NCBI RefSeq assembly: GCF_963676685.1
Contig: NC_092354.1
Coordinates: 21,546,193-21,610,192 of the forward strand
Direction of reading: 5' to 3'
DNA length: 64,000 nucleotides
From: Mytilus edulis
Lineage: Eukaryota > Mollusca > Bivalvia > Mytilida > Mytilidae
The position numbers and the translations under genes are program-made. Shown one piece after another: positions 11,445 to 23,050 of the stretch. The notes beneath the pieces are model-generated. The model was not told where the DNA came from and searched no databases. It saw only the letters and a program-made list of their open reading frames with translations. Within the stretch, counting starts at the first letter, position 1. Each line of letters starts with the position of its first letter.

Positions 11445-13724
11445 CTAAAAAGATATGGTAGACAGGTCAATTTTAAGAGCAGTTCAAATATTTAAACTTT
11501 TTTTTAGCTTGGTGTCTAAATCATTCGTTTTTTCGGATTCAGGGGAAGAAAATTGTCATTGTAAATGATTTGGTTAATATTTGTAGTCCCGTACAATGAC
11601 AATTGGGACTGTGTCCAAAGAATCAATGTTTTTTAATGACGACTTCAGACGAGCCAATCTGCAATCCTCGGTTGACTCCGCTACTCTCGTTAGATGAGGT
11701 ACAGAATCGGCCGAGTTGTGACGAATGCGGGCGAGCATGATAACAGAACTTTATTCGTAATTAAATACTAGTATGCTGTTTACACAAGTGAAATCGAAAA
11801 ATGTAAAATTTTATTGTTGTACTCTCAAATAAAGAAAAACAAATATCTAGGTGTATTTCGATATGGATCGAGTTGAATCGGAACTAATCGGGACGAAAAG
11901 TATGTGTTCGGGCATTATCGGGAAAAATCGACTAGGATCTTGACTAATCAATGCGAATCTAATGTGATCGGAACCTACCGTGGTGAAACAAAATAAAAGG
12001 AATGAAATATTGGGTAACTTAATACTCACCGTCTTCGGCTTCATCATGAAGAAACATTGAGTGATACACTGCAATGCTATGAGGACAAGAAAGGTGAAGG
12101 TCACTGTTAGAAGCAAGGTCGTTAACTGGTTCTCAGCCCTCTTGGTTTTCTCCTTGGCGTAGACACTTTTCCTGTCACTCATTTTAGCGCCGGTTTTCAG
12201 AACCTGTTTTATGATCATCAAATTCAAACAGAAGATTGTAACCCAGGGTACCAGAACAAGGAACATGCAGTGTACCCAGAATTCATAGCTCTGACTTCCG
12301 TGTCCTTTGCCGAATTCTGTCATTACAAACGAATCATCTGTTGCGTTACGTTCGTGAACTGGTTCGTATGTGAAGAAGTGAGGAATGTTTATGATGAAAC
12401 AGAGCAAGCTTATGATTCCTATGCCAGATAACGATCTCTTGTGGTTACACATCGACTACAAATAAATCAGTTCATGATAAATTCCATTCGCTGACAACAA
12501 CAAAAAACTGTCCAATTATAGCAATAATTTACATATTCTACGAATAATGAGTCAAAAATGCATAATTTTGACAACCAGATGGCCTTTTGTCAGTTGGCCA
12601 ATGTTACCTATTAGTAATTAAACTATATGTGAATGGAAGGTGTAGTTTGCTTTGAAATAACGCTGCTTTTAACTTTTTGCATTCCATATTTCCAAGAAAA
12701 AAACAGAATTGCTATGGCATTTTTATCAAAACGTATAAAACAATGTTTTAATTTTGACTTTATTATTGCATAAACCATGACAGGATAAATTATATAAATC
12801 CGTGAGTTTTATGTTTTTGTTGGTTTTTTTTTTTTTTTTAATTCCTTTATTTTGGTTTTCTTTTTTCTTAATTTTACCAAATTAAAAAATATAACTTTTA
12901 AATCTAAAGGTTGAATTTCAATGAAGAACAAGGCAAAAAGGACCCGTTATCGTACTTTGTCCTCATTACACTTGAAAAAAAATGTGTAAGCCTTAAATTT
13001 TATTGGCACTGTTTTAGTAAATTGTGAGAAAGATAGAGGTCTACCAATATACATGAAATAATAAAATCCAACTGCCTACGTTTACCGCTTTTATCGCAAT
13101 GTTATTGAAATACTAATCACTTATACTTTTTTGTTCGGCCTTAGTCATGAGTTTTGAGTGTGTACTAAGTTTTACGAACGTAACACTCAAAATACTACAG
13201 TTATATACGAATATTTACATTTAAAGGATATTTTATATTTTAAACAATAACACAAATGCAAGGCGTGTGCTGACACTTACTTTTGAGTAACTGATCCAAC
13301 AAACTTGTATATATCTGTCCACAGTGACGCCAACGGTCATCCATATACTGATGATAATCGCCAAGTAAAATATAGGATATCCTACGTAAGAATAGAACAT
13401 TCCATAAGAGTCATCTCTCTTGATATCTGGGTCCATCATTGCTAATGAGTCGGTGAAGAAGAAAAAGATAAGGACACTCATGTCCGCTGCCGCTTGTGCT
13501 ATCAGGTAAGTTCCGGTTGATGACCTAAGCGACTTCCGGTTCCATATAATCATGGAGAGCATATTCCCGATTAGACCAACTACCACAAAGAAAGTACCAA
13601 AGACCACGCTGCTATACCAGTGCATCTCCTTGGCAACGCTTACCATATCTGCTGTGTTGTCCGTCTTAACCATAGCCAGTGGCGTCGTAGATATATTCAT
13701 TTTGAAGGGAGATGTCCTATTCAT
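11229..13724 (-). CDS. FMRFamide-receptor-like class A GPCR, three coding exons, 361 aa
   Basis: Three exons (13724-13281, 12455-12030, 11444-11229) join in phase 0 with GT-AG introns to give a complete seven-helix receptor. Visible landmarks are GN in TM1 (residues 53-54), D81 in TM2, DRY at 136-138, a basic third loop rich in K and R, and TM7 with NSSINFFLYCLSG (310-322). The run SGRRFRKELF after TM7 is typical of molluscan FMRFamide and related neuropeptide receptors. N-glycosylation sites lie at N2, N10 and the NAT of the second extracellular loop. The C-tail is short and Ser/Thr-rich. Oddities: NPxxY is NFFLY, TM6 lacks CWxP, and both cysteines of the usual TM3-to-loop-2 disulfide are absent. 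An acceptor just upstream of the ATG implies a non-coding 5' exon. The ligand is not predictable. I am sure of the class and moderately sure of the subfamily. Confidence 0.88.
11655..11727 (-). mobile_element. short palindromic element, copy D, in GPCR intron 2
   Basis: 73 bp, from CAATCTGCAATCC to GACGAATG on the plus strand. The flanks CAGACGAGC and CGGGCGAGC agree at 7 of 9 bases, a possible eroded target duplication. Confidence 0.75.
12030..12455 (-). CDS. GPCR coding exon 2
   Basis: 142 codons from acceptor TTTATTTGTAG to donor GTGAGT, covering intracellular loop 2 (SMCNHKR) through TM6 (ends MMKPKT). Both boundaries are phase 0. Confidence 0.88.
12456..13280 (-). other. GPCR intron 1
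   Basis: AT-rich, with a T-tract at about 12821-12840. No second gene or identifiable repeat is seen. Confidence 0.7.
13281..13724 (-). CDS. GPCR coding exon 1
   Basis: 148 codons covering the N-terminus, TM1-TM3 and DRY, ending SYSK at donor GTAAGT. The first ATG (13724) is preceded at 13740-13741 by an acceptor AG behind a T-rich tract. A second in-frame Met eight codons later is a possible alternative start. Confidence 0.88.
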
Positions 13725-14095
13725 TGTGTCTTATTCTGTCTAAAAGAAAAAGAAAATGAAAAGATAATGTCTAAATCGTGGATAATTTATTCTTAGATAG
13801 ATTCATTTTGAGGAGAAATGTTCATTTAAAGTGTCTTATTTCACCTAAAATAAACATAAAATGAAAAAAAAATCTTGACAAAACCTGCTTCGTTTTTATA
13901 TTACATTTCAACGCTCCAGTATTCATAATCATTTATATTTTGTTCCCCAAAGTACGCCCCTATCGAACAATCCATCCAGAAAATTCCGTCTAAACGATTG
14001 AAAGTGCCGTCGTGGATAGATTCATTTTGAGGGGAGATGTCTTATTCATGGTGTGTTATTCTACCTAGAATAGACATAAAATGAAATAAAAACAT
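13695..14095 (-). repeat. partial duplicates of the GPCR exon 1 boundary
   Basis: The segment from acceptor through the first codons recurs at 13801-13870 and 14004-14090. The far copy still reads MNKTSPLKMNLSTTALSIV then stop, against MNRTSPFKMNISTTPLAMV in the gene. Both copies keep a pyrimidine tract and an AG. Confidence 0.85.
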
Positions 14096-14480
14096 CTTTG
14101 ACTTACTCTTGAGGAAAGCGTAATTATCCTTTATTAGATATGCTATACGTGTTGTACTAGATGGTGGTTTATTTGAAATATGCTTTCCCTTTTCATATCA
14201 TCTTTTCTCTGCGATGACAGTTTGTATGCAGTAGTTTTGATTGGCGTATACATAATATGAGGTAATTTTGATTGGATGACAGGAAAATGTGGTAATTTTG
14301 ATTGGCTGATGATAAACATTCACCATTACTTTATTATAATATATTTCATTACGTTTGTCTCAAAATATTTATTGAGGAAGTTAACTTTTTAATATTTATC
14401 TGTTTATCTTTTTCACACTGGTATGAATAACTGCAGTATCTTAAATTATTTGAGAAATGTACTTCACAACATAGGTTATA
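14096..14480. other. non-coding stretch upstream of the GPCR
   Basis: AT-rich. 14230-14300 repeats GGTAATTTTGATTGG twice. A 5' UTR exon and promoter of the GPCR may lie here or further upstream, but I cannot place them. Confidence 0.4.
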
Positions 14481-14640
14481 CAGTGAAACCTGATAAAACC
14501 GAACCCTGAATAAACCGAACTTGTTCTGAAGACCAATCATATCACATTTTATGCATTGTGAACCTGATCAAACCGAATACCTGCCAAAACCGAACAAAAT
14601 CTCGAGTCCCGAAAGGGTTCGGTTTAGTCAGGTTTCACTG
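14481..14640 (-). mobile_element. pogo/Tc1-like MITE, copy 3
   Basis: CAGTGAAACC to GGTTTCACTG with flanking TA, opposite orientation to copy 1. A short internal deletion is present. Confidence 0.88.
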
Positions 14641-14649
14641 TAATAGTAA

Positions 14650-14905
14650 TATAACAGTATGGCTTGGATTAGAATATCTCAATATTCGGAAGTCAATAAC
14701 CTCATCATAGATAACAGGCTGAAAAAAGTCGTTTGCCAGACGCGCGTTTCGTCTATTAAAAAAATTCGTCAGTGACGCTCGAATCAAAAAAGTTAAAATA
14801 GCCAAATAAAGTACGAACTTGAACATGTTGAAGAGCAGTGATGACCCAAAATACGTAATGGCTTTGCCAAATACAGCTTTATATATAATCTATTCCTAGG
14901 TTAGA
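14650..14905 (+). repeat. SINE-like repeat with the ACGCGCGTTTCGTCT core
   Basis: It carries CCAGACGCGCGTTTCGTCTA and GTCAGTGACGCTCGAATCAAA, shared with 33660-33830 (reverse) and 49840-50230. Confidence 0.75.
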
Positions 14906-15223
14906 AAATCCTAAGAATTTCAAAAAATTCAAAGTTTTATAAACAGTTAATTCTATAATAATGAACATATTATTGATATAATCATTTTCAAAACAGCGTA
15001 GACGATATCATTTCGTAAAGTAATAAAAACTTTCGTCATACTTTATTAATTCAACGGTATTTCCAAACCCAGTACAACTTGCACTTTCTCCATATTTTAT
15101 CGATTTAACGGATACTAAAACCGGTGTAATATGATTTTTTTGTCATATGTAATTGATTCAAAGGTATGCCAAATCCCAACATAATTTTCACTTTCGTCAT
15201 ATGTTTTTGATTTAATGTTAAAA
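14906..15223. other. non-coding, degenerate short repeat
   Basis: It holds irregular repeats of a phrase like CACTTTCGTCATATTTTATTGATTTAACGG at roughly 50-80 bp spacing, which continue after the SINE to about 15900. Confidence 0.5.
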
Positions 15224-15470
15224 AATAAGATGTGGTATGATTGTCAATGAGACAACTCTCCACAAGAGACCAAAATAACACAGAAATCATCAAATATAGG
15301 TCACCGCACGACCTTCCACAATGAGCCAAGCCCATACCGCATAGTCAGCTATAAAAGGCCCCGAAATTACAATGTTAAACAATTCAGACGAGAAAACTAA
15401 CAGCCTAATTTATGTACAAAAGTTGATAGAAAAAAAATGTAACACATAAACAAACGACAACCACTGAATT
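15224..15470 (+). repeat. mussel SINE-like repeat, long copy
   Basis: It runs from AAGATGTGGTATGATTG through CACCGCACGACC, CCGCATAGTCAGCTATAAAA and GAGAAAACTAACAGCC to AACGACAACCACTGAA. Confidence 0.85.
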
Positions 15471-16735
15471 GTTCATTCAAATCAGGTATAAATTGCACTT
15501 TTGCCTTACGTAACTCATTCAACGGTATAACCAAACTCACTATAATTCTATATTGTACGAATTATACGACAAATTGAATTATCAAAATTGACAATCAGCA
15601 TTGATGTCATTAGGGAATTGTCATTAAGTACCTACAGAACAACCATTATTTCTAGTTTATCCTGCACAATCACGATCACCAAGACGCTTGATGAACGTAA
15701 ATAGTGCAGGGATACAGGCGACCCCCTCTATCTGGTATATGACGTCATAAAGGCGCGTATAATTGACGAGTTTTTTCCGGTGACGGATGAACTCGAAAGT
15801 GGTCTATTGATTCAACAGTATACCCATACCGGGTGTAATGTGCACTTCCGACATTTTTAATTGATTTAACACTATACATTATCACTTTTGCTATAGGACA
15901 CGCTTATCGCACATCGTTGTCTTAATTGTTCTGATTGGCTTATTATATGCACCTCGTTGTCTTTATTGTCCTGATTGGCCTATCATTATTATCTGTTTTA
16001 CATATAATTATGACTTATAATAAGAGCTAAAATAACATAATAAAGTGATATTTAGAAAATAAGTAGTTATTATCAGTCTTTTTTTCACAAAATCAAACTA
16101 TTGACGTAAATTCGGAAATTGTTGGACAGGAAATAAAGACTCGTTATTATTCTAGTTATTTTCAATACCAAAATTAGAGGTACCAATCTTGTATTTCAGT
16201 TCCAGTTTCCGGTGCATGAAAAACATGGAGTGAAAAAAAATCCATTTTTTTCTGATGTTTTTCTCTGGACTAAATTTTTTCTGTTTGATTAAAAGTTTAT
16301 TTTTTATTTAAAAAAATCTTGCATCTTTTGTGGTATAACACGCAAGTTAAGTGCAAGGATATCGTGTTTACTGGATGTGGTGCGGCCTTAGAAAAAAAAA
16401 TTGACTTCAGGGTAACTTAACTTTATTCTTCTTTTATTTTTTTTTATTTTCCAAGATCAGCTGTTTTGAATGTAAGCCTATGGAGCAGTCAAGTACAAGA
16501 CTGCAGCCTACAGCACACATGGGAAAGAAATCATAATTCAAATTTGGAAGAAGATTGACATACACAAAAACGAGACAGATTAAAAAAAACAAATATTAAA
16601 GTCTCTAGTAGAATAAACCAGACTATAACAATTGGAGGATTCTTAAAAATAGTTTTGAGCATTGTTTTATGATTCTTTCGATGATTCACAGTAATTGTAA
16701 TATTTAGTCTGTTATTTTTATTTTATTTTTTAATA
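15471..16735. other. non-coding stretch
   Basis: The segment near 15905-15990 (CGCACATCGTTGTC..GATTGGC, twice) recurs at 24505-24570. No gene. Confidence 0.45.
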
Positions 16736-16945
16736 TGAAAAAGAAGATGTGGTATGATTGCCAATGAAACAACACTCCACAAGAGATCAAATGACAAAGA
16801 AATTAACAACTATAGGTTACCGTACGGCCTTCAGCAATAAGCAAAACCCATACCGTATAGTCAGCCAGAAGGTCCCGAAATGAAAAATGTAAAATAACTC
16901 AAACTTGAAAACTAACGACCTAATTCATGTACAAAAAATGAACGA
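16736..16945 (+). repeat. mussel SINE-like repeat
   Basis: Same family as 15224, truncated at the far end. Confidence 0.85.
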
Positions 16946-17102
16946 TTTTAAGCATGTTTGACAGTACTTTTTTCCACAAAGATTTTTAAATACCTACAAA
17001 AAAATCTAAAACACATTGTATTTATTTAGAAAGTCATTTCTAGGACGAAGAGCTACCTTGTAAGCTTAGGGTCATTGATACACCACTATTTCCAAGTATA
17101 TA

Positions 17103-17272
17103 TAGTGAAACCTGATTAAACCGAACCCTGAATAAACCGGAAACCTGTCTAATCCAAACTTGTTCTGAAGACCAATCATATCACATTTTATGCATTGTGA
17201 ACCTAGTGAAATCGAATACCTGCCAAAACCGAACAAAATCTCAAGTCCCGAAAGTCAGGTCAGGTTTCACTG
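17103..17272 (-). mobile_element. pogo/Tc1-like MITE, copy 4
   Basis: TAGTGAAACC (first base mutated) to GGTTTCACTG, flanked by TA. Confidence 0.85.
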
Positions 17273-17321
17273 TATTGTATATTTTTCAAAGAGAGAGGCG
17301 AAAAATAACAAAACGACATTC

Positions 17322-17570
17322 AATATAAAAAAGAAGATGTGGTATGATTGCCAATGAGACAACTATCCATAAAAGACCAAAATGACACAGACATTAAAAC
17401 AACTATAGGTCACCGTACGGCCTTCAACAATGAGCAAAGCCCATACCGCATAGTCAGCTATAAAAGGCCCCGATAAGACAATGTAAAACAATTCAAACGA
17501 GAAAACTAACGGCCTTATTTATGTAAAAAAATGAACGAAAATCAAATATGTAACACATAAACAAAACTTA
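17322..17570 (+). repeat. mussel SINE-like repeat
   Basis: Full core and tail, starting AAAAAAGAAGATGTGG. It is followed at 17585-17650 by a piece of the GACAACGCCATGGCTAAA family. Confidence 0.85.
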
Positions 17571-17935
17571 TTAGTCGAAAATAAACTGAAAACGCCTTGG
17601 CTAAAAAGGTGAAAGATAAACAGTAAACAAAACACAACAAAGAGAAAAGAAAAACCTGCAATGCATTAAATGAAATTGTAAATTTGAAATCGTATGGTTT
17701 ATTTTTTAATTTTTTTTTCAAATCTTTTTGTCAACAGGTCAAAGTAAATATTTTGGCAAACTGTTCGGTACCCCTTATATTTGCACATTTTTGCAAATAT
17801 CAAATAAATAAAATATAAATTATTTACGATGTTAAATTATGCTGATTTGGGGACATTTCATTTATAATTTGTTACGATGTTTTATTCATATGAATTACAA
17901 CGTTTTATTAAAACTTATTTTGATACGAATCAGAT

Positions 17936-18450
17936 TTGGGACAACTTAAAAAAACAGACAAATTCTATGTGCTAATTAAACACATCTTAAAAGAGGTTCA
18001 AGTCAACCCATATCTAGGACTCAAAATATCAAAAGACCTGAAATGGAGTATCCACATAACCAACATTAGCAAGAAAACCCACGCCACCTTAGACTCCCTT
18101 AGGAGGAACTTAAGGAATGTTTCAGAAGCATGCAAAACCGCTAACATATCCATCGTAAGATCAACAATGGAATATGGCACAACCACCTGGAACCAATATG
18201 AAAGGAGATATTGACAAATAAGAACAAATACAAAACAGAGGCATGAAAGGGAAATGCAGAAATCGTGAAACAGGACCCATAACCAACATGAGACGTTAGC
18301 TAGAAATTTAGACGCTAAAAAGAAGACCCAGCCTCCGTCTGGTCCTGATATACAAGGTGGTTGAGGGTCTTGTGCCGACTCTACAAACTATCAAATTTGT
18401 CATTCCTGCAAGGACCGAATAGAACAATCAAAGCCAAAACATTTGCTTAT
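17936..18450 (+). pseudogene. decayed LINE reverse-transcriptase C-terminal fragment
   Basis: A frame at 17936-18214 reads VNPYLGLKISKDLKWSIHI, then LRRNLRNVSEACK and MEYGTTTW. This is the post-RT segment of Jockey/CR1-type LINEs (usual form YLGVxIS.DLKW.xHI .. LRRNL .. R..VEY...W.P). Homology continues in other frames to about 18400 (TQPPSGPDIQGG in place of an intact frame), so at least one frameshift and a stop are present. It has no endonuclease or catalytic RT core and is a dead 5'-truncated copy. Confidence 0.7.
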
Positions 18451-18464
18451 CATGACGTTTTGGT

Positions 18465-18993
18465 CACAGGCGCTTGGGTATATGATACAGATTTTTTTTT
18501 TTTTTTTTTTTTTTTAATGATTAAAATATTCAATTTTCTATATTTATAATACATATCTATCACTTCTGTGCATGTCTCACCTAGTTTCGAGTGATTTAAA
18601 CGACCCAAAGAAAATACCCAATTTTACTATCCATACTAAGAGAGAAAATACCCAATTTTACTATCCATACTAAGAGAGAAAATACCCAATTTTACTATCC
18701 ATACTAAGAAACATTTCTTAGTATGGATAGTAAAATTGGGTATTTTCTCTGGGTCGTTTAAATCACTCGAAACTAGGTGAGAGAAAATACCCAATTTTAC
18801 TATCCATACTAAGAAACATTTCTTAGTATGGATAATAGTAAAATTGGGTATTTTCTCTGGGTCGTTTAAATCACTCGAAACTAGGTGAGACATGCACAGA
18901 AGTGATAGATATGTATTATAAATATAAAAAATTGAATATTTTAATCATAAAAAAAAAATAAAAAAATCTGTATCATATACCCAAGCGCCTGTG
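18465..18993. mobile_element. 529-bp foldback element with 8-bp target duplication (hAT-like)
   Basis: It begins CACAGGCGCTTGGGTATATG and ends with the exact complement. Both sides carry GTTTTGGT (18457-18464 and 18994-19001). Arms of about 130 bp include a homopolymer tract and GTCTCACCTAGTTTCGAGTG. The centre is a stack of inverted and direct copies of a segment around AATACCCAATTTTACTATCC. An 8-bp duplication with CA..GGCG ends suggests a hAT derivative; that label is inference. Confidence 0.8.
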
Positions 18994-19050
18994 GTTTTGG
19001 TGTTCACTTTTGAAAATATTACCCAGGATGCATTAGATTCTGAAACGGCA
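18994..19050 (-). mobile_element. half MITE of the GCCGTTTCAGAATCTAA family
   Basis: Only the right end is present (GTTTTGGTGTTCACTTTTG to GATTCTGAAACGGC). The foldback at 18465 lies inside or against it. Confidence 0.75.
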
Positions 19051-19973
19051 CGTAATAAACAACATAAGAGGGCGTAAAGAGCTACTTATTCATTGCGTTT
19101 TATTCATACTTGTTTGTGATATTTTCATATTTACAAGACAGTATTTATAACATTTAATTGATATTTATTTTTTTTGACATTTTCTGTATACTGATTCACG
19201 TCATTTTATGAATAAGCGGTGGACCACTTCTATGATTAAATTAACATTTCCGGTGGGAAGTATGGGAGTGTTATCGCTACATTTATATCTAAATAAATGT
19301 CTCGCTATTACTTCCGGCCTGGGTCAATAATAGGGTGTTCATCGGAAGGTGAAAAGGTAGCGTGCTAGTCGGACAGTTATAAAGTGAAGTGTGCATCTGG
19401 TCATAATTTTTTAGAGGAGATATGTCTTCTTAATTCAATTTGATTTGCGTCAAGACAACTTTTTACCAAACCAATTCACCGTTTAGGAAGAAAACACACT
19501 CACAAATAGAACACTCATGTATGATCTAAACTTGAAAATGCATACAGTTGTATGCCAATTTCCAATAAAAAAATGTTTATCGTCTTTATAAGAAGAACTA
19601 TTTACTTTGCAGTTACACAAGAATCACGCTAATTGAACGTGACTAAAAGATATTTCAAAGTACAACATGATCAAAAGCAAAAAAAAACATTTGATTGAAA
19701 AAATCTTTGCATTGTCCATTGTCTTTATGATTTAAACATGTTAAACTAATTTATTTTTGTTATAGATGTCTATCAAAGATGCAATCTAATTAAAAACCGA
19801 TCGCGACATATCAGAAACAGGAGCGATGAGAGATCGGTTTTTAATTAGATTGTCAAAGATGTATAGCCGTTTCGCACTGACGCTTCTTTAAGAAATCAAC
19901 CAATCTTTAGAAAAACATACAAAATTATAATCAGCATCACATAAAAGATAAACAAACTTAAGTTTATAAATAA
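19051..19973. other. non-coding, with one perfect hairpin
   Basis: 19782-19802 and 19832-19852 are perfect 21-bp inverted arms (CAATCTAATTAAAAACCGATC). Otherwise AT-rich. Confidence 0.55.
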
Positions 19974-20275
19974 ACAAGAATGTGTCCTCAGTACACGAAT
20001 GCCCCACTCGCACTATAATTTTCTATGTTCAGTGGACCGTGAAATTGGGGTAAACCCTCTAATTTGGCATTAAAATTAAAAATATCATATCATAGGGAAC
20101 ATGTATACTAAGTTTGAAGTCGATTGGACTTCAACATCATCAAAAACTACCTTGACCAAAAACTTTAACCTGAAGCGGGACAGACGGACGAACGAACGAA
20201 CGGACGAACGAACGAACGGACGCACAGACCAGAAAACATAATGCCCCTCTACTATCGTAGGTGGGGCATAAAAAA
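19974..20275 (+). repeat. molluscan SINE-like repeat with GGACGAACGAAC tract
   Basis: It contains GTTCAGTGGACCGTGAAATT, AGTCGATTGGACTTCAACAT, an irregular GAACGAACGGAC tract (about 20188-20222) and the ending TAGGTGGGGCATAAAA. I associate this pattern with bivalve interspersed repeats. Confidence 0.6.
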
Positions 20276-21385
20276 AATCTTTTTTATGTTTTAAAAAGAT
20301 GTTGGACAACATAAGCACTAAAATAAACTATAGAATAAATATATAAATTCTTAAAAGGAAAAAGTCTCACAATAATTATTGAAATACACCATGCCTTAAG
20401 AGTTCCCTATCTTCATTGTTAACGCTCGTTTCATTGAGGATCATCTTAATAATACTATCCTATTTCATAGCGGATTAATTTCATTATCTATGTAAAAATT
20501 TCGATTTGTTTTGTCAAGTGCTTTATTAAGTATTAAAAACCAAAGATTTGATCAAAGATCCGATACTACTCCTCAAATTCAAACAAATACATGATCATGA
20601 TGATGGATTAACCATACTATTAACGTGTGAAAAACTTAACAAACTAACAAAAAAATTGTCGGGGAATAAAGAGATAATATTTTCCAGGTGAAGACTAGTT
20701 TATGATAAAAAGATTTTAAAAATTTAGATACAAAATCAACTTACGTTGAAATCAAGTTCTCAAAATGTTAATGATTTCCCCCTTCACACCGGAGATCTCT
20801 CTACTCTGGCAGTTAAAATCGTTCTCCTTTCCAGCTCTGAAGGATTTCTCCCTTTACACACAATATCTTTCCAATATCTACACTGGCAGTTGAAATCTAC
20901 CTTATCCTTGTTATAATTTCCCCTTTTATTTGAATACAATCAATGATAATTGCATAGATTTTAAGTAGTCTAAGTAGAAAACATTCAGCCATCATTTGAT
21001 TCGCGAACGTTGATTGGTTGAAAAATAAGGATGTTGTGTTCTGATTGGTCAATGTAAGATAAAAGGATGATATATTCCGGAAAGGATTGCAAAAGTATTA
21101 CTTTAAGTATTGTTCATAATTTTGTTTATTTATTAATTTTTATATAGCCTATGTTTAAGGATTGTTCAATTGTTGAAATTTGTTTACTATTTTCTTTCCA
21201 AAATTTGTCTTTTCATTTTTGAAGCAACATACCTCAACCTGAGCATACCTACAATATAACAAATTAATTTATACATTAACTAGTAAAGGATCTGATTTTT
21301 TTTTAATTTCATTTTTTATTTACTTCATCTTCAAATGACTACATTTCTTCTTGGTTTGCGTTCGAAGTTGAAGCGTGATAAAATT
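20276..21385. other. non-coding stretch
   Basis: A loose inexact repeat (TTTCCCCCTTCACACCGGAG.. and TTTCTCCCTTTACACAC..) lies at about 20770-20920. No gene. Confidence 0.45.
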
Positions 21386-21570
21386 CATGGTTTTATGAGG
21401 AATCTGATGAATTATGAGTAATACTTTAACAGAAGCGCACACCAAAGCGTTGTGATTGGCCTACAAAGTAAAAAAAAAAAAGGCAAATTCAACTAACGAT
21501 GTGACATAATTTTCATTTTGGTGTTTTTATGAAATTACCCACAATCCTTTAGATACTGAAACGGCGAATT
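21386..21570. mobile_element. MITE of the GCCGTTTCAGAATCTAA family, copy e
   Basis: The left end is decayed; the right end ACTGAAACGGCGAATT and the AAAGCGTTGTGATTGG interior are preserved. Confidence 0.7.
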
Positions 21571-21722
21571 ACGTCAGGCTAGTGGCGGCACAGAATTTTC
21601 AAAAAGGTTGTAGGACTAGGGTGTCTCATCGAAAACATCGATTAAAATTGGTTAATCCTAGAGTAAAAATGATGAAAATATATCAAACTTAAACTGTCGG
21701 CCACATGGAAGTCCCATTAAAT

Positions 21723-23050
21723 ATCCCTTGTAACATACGAATAACTGAGTTATCCATATTGTCTTATATCTCCCAGATCCAGGAAGATAAAGGAGGGTAG
21801 CCAGTCTTTTTTAGTTGCTACATAAATGTTTGATGGCGGGTTCTGTCCCTTGTAACATACGGGTAACTGAGTTACCCATATTGTCTTATATCTCCCAGAT
21901 TCAGGAAGATAAAGGAGGGAAGCCAGTCTTTTTTAGTTGCTATGTAAATGTTTGATGGCGGGTTCTGTCACTTGTAATATACGGATAACTGAGTTACCCA
22001 TATTGTCTTATATCTCCCAGATCCAGGAAGATAAAGGAGGGGAGCCAGTCTTTTTTAGTTGCTACATAAATGTTTGATGGCGGGTTCTGTCCCTTGTAAC
22101 ATACGGATAACTGAGTTACCCATATTGTCTTATATCTCCCAGATCCAGGAAGATAAAGGAGGTGAGCCAGTCTTTTTTAGTTGCTACATAAATGTTTGAT
22201 GGCGGGTTCTGTCCCTTGTAACATACGGGTAACTGAGTTACCCATATTGTCTTATATCTCCCAGATTCAGGAAGATAAAGGAGGGGAGCCAGTCTTTTTA
22301 AGTTGCTATGTAAATGTTTGATGGCGGGTTCTGTCCCTTGTAATATACGGATAACTGAGTTACCCATATTGTCTTATATCTCCCAGATTCAGGAAGATAA
22401 AGGAGGGGAGCCAGTCTTTTTTAGTTGATATATAAATGTTTGATGGCGGGTTCTGTCCCTTGTAACATACGGATAACTGAGTTACCCATATTGTCTTATG
22501 TCTCCCAGATCCAGGAAGATAAAGGAGGGGAGCCAGTCTTTTTTAGTTGTTATATAAATGTTTGATGGCGGGTTCTGTCCCTTGTAACATACGGATAACT
22601 GAGTTACCCATATTGTCTTATATCTCCCAGATTCAGGAAGATAAAGGAGGGGAGCCAGTCTTTTTTAGTTGATATATAAATGTTTGATGGCGGGTTATGT
22701 CCCTTGTAACATACGGATAACTGAGTTACCTATATTGTCTTATATCTCCCAGATCCAGGAAGATAAAGGAGGGGAGCCAGTCTTTTTTAGTTGCTATGTA
22801 AATGTTTGATGGCGGGTTCTGTCCCTTGTAACATACGGATAACTGAGTTACCCATATTGTCTTTTTTCTCCCAGATCCAGGAAGATAAAGGAGGGGAGCC
22901 AGTCTTTTTTAGTTGATATATAAATGTTTGATGGCGGGTTATGTCCCTTGTAACATACGGATAACTGAGTTACCTATATTGTCTTATATCTCCCAGATCC
23001 AGGAAGATAAAGGAGGGGAGCCAGTCTTTTTTAGTTGCTACATAAATGTT
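21723..23050. repeat. 122-bp satellite array, about 10.9 copies
   Basis: Unit starts fall at 21723, 21845, 21967, 22089, 22211, 22333, 22455, 22577, 22699, 22821 and 22943. Each has CCCTTGTAACATACGG, CTGAGTTACCCATATTGTCT, CAGGAAGATAAAGGAGGGGA and ATGTTTGATGGCGGGTT. Because 122 is not a multiple of 3, no frame runs through the array. Variant bases recur in a trimer and then a dimer pattern. Confidence 0.97.

Noticed and set aside
22116..22367. 83-codon minus frame repeating GNSVIRILQGTEP
   Set aside because: It is part of the 122-bp satellite; the unit length is not a multiple of three, so the frame breaks in other units.
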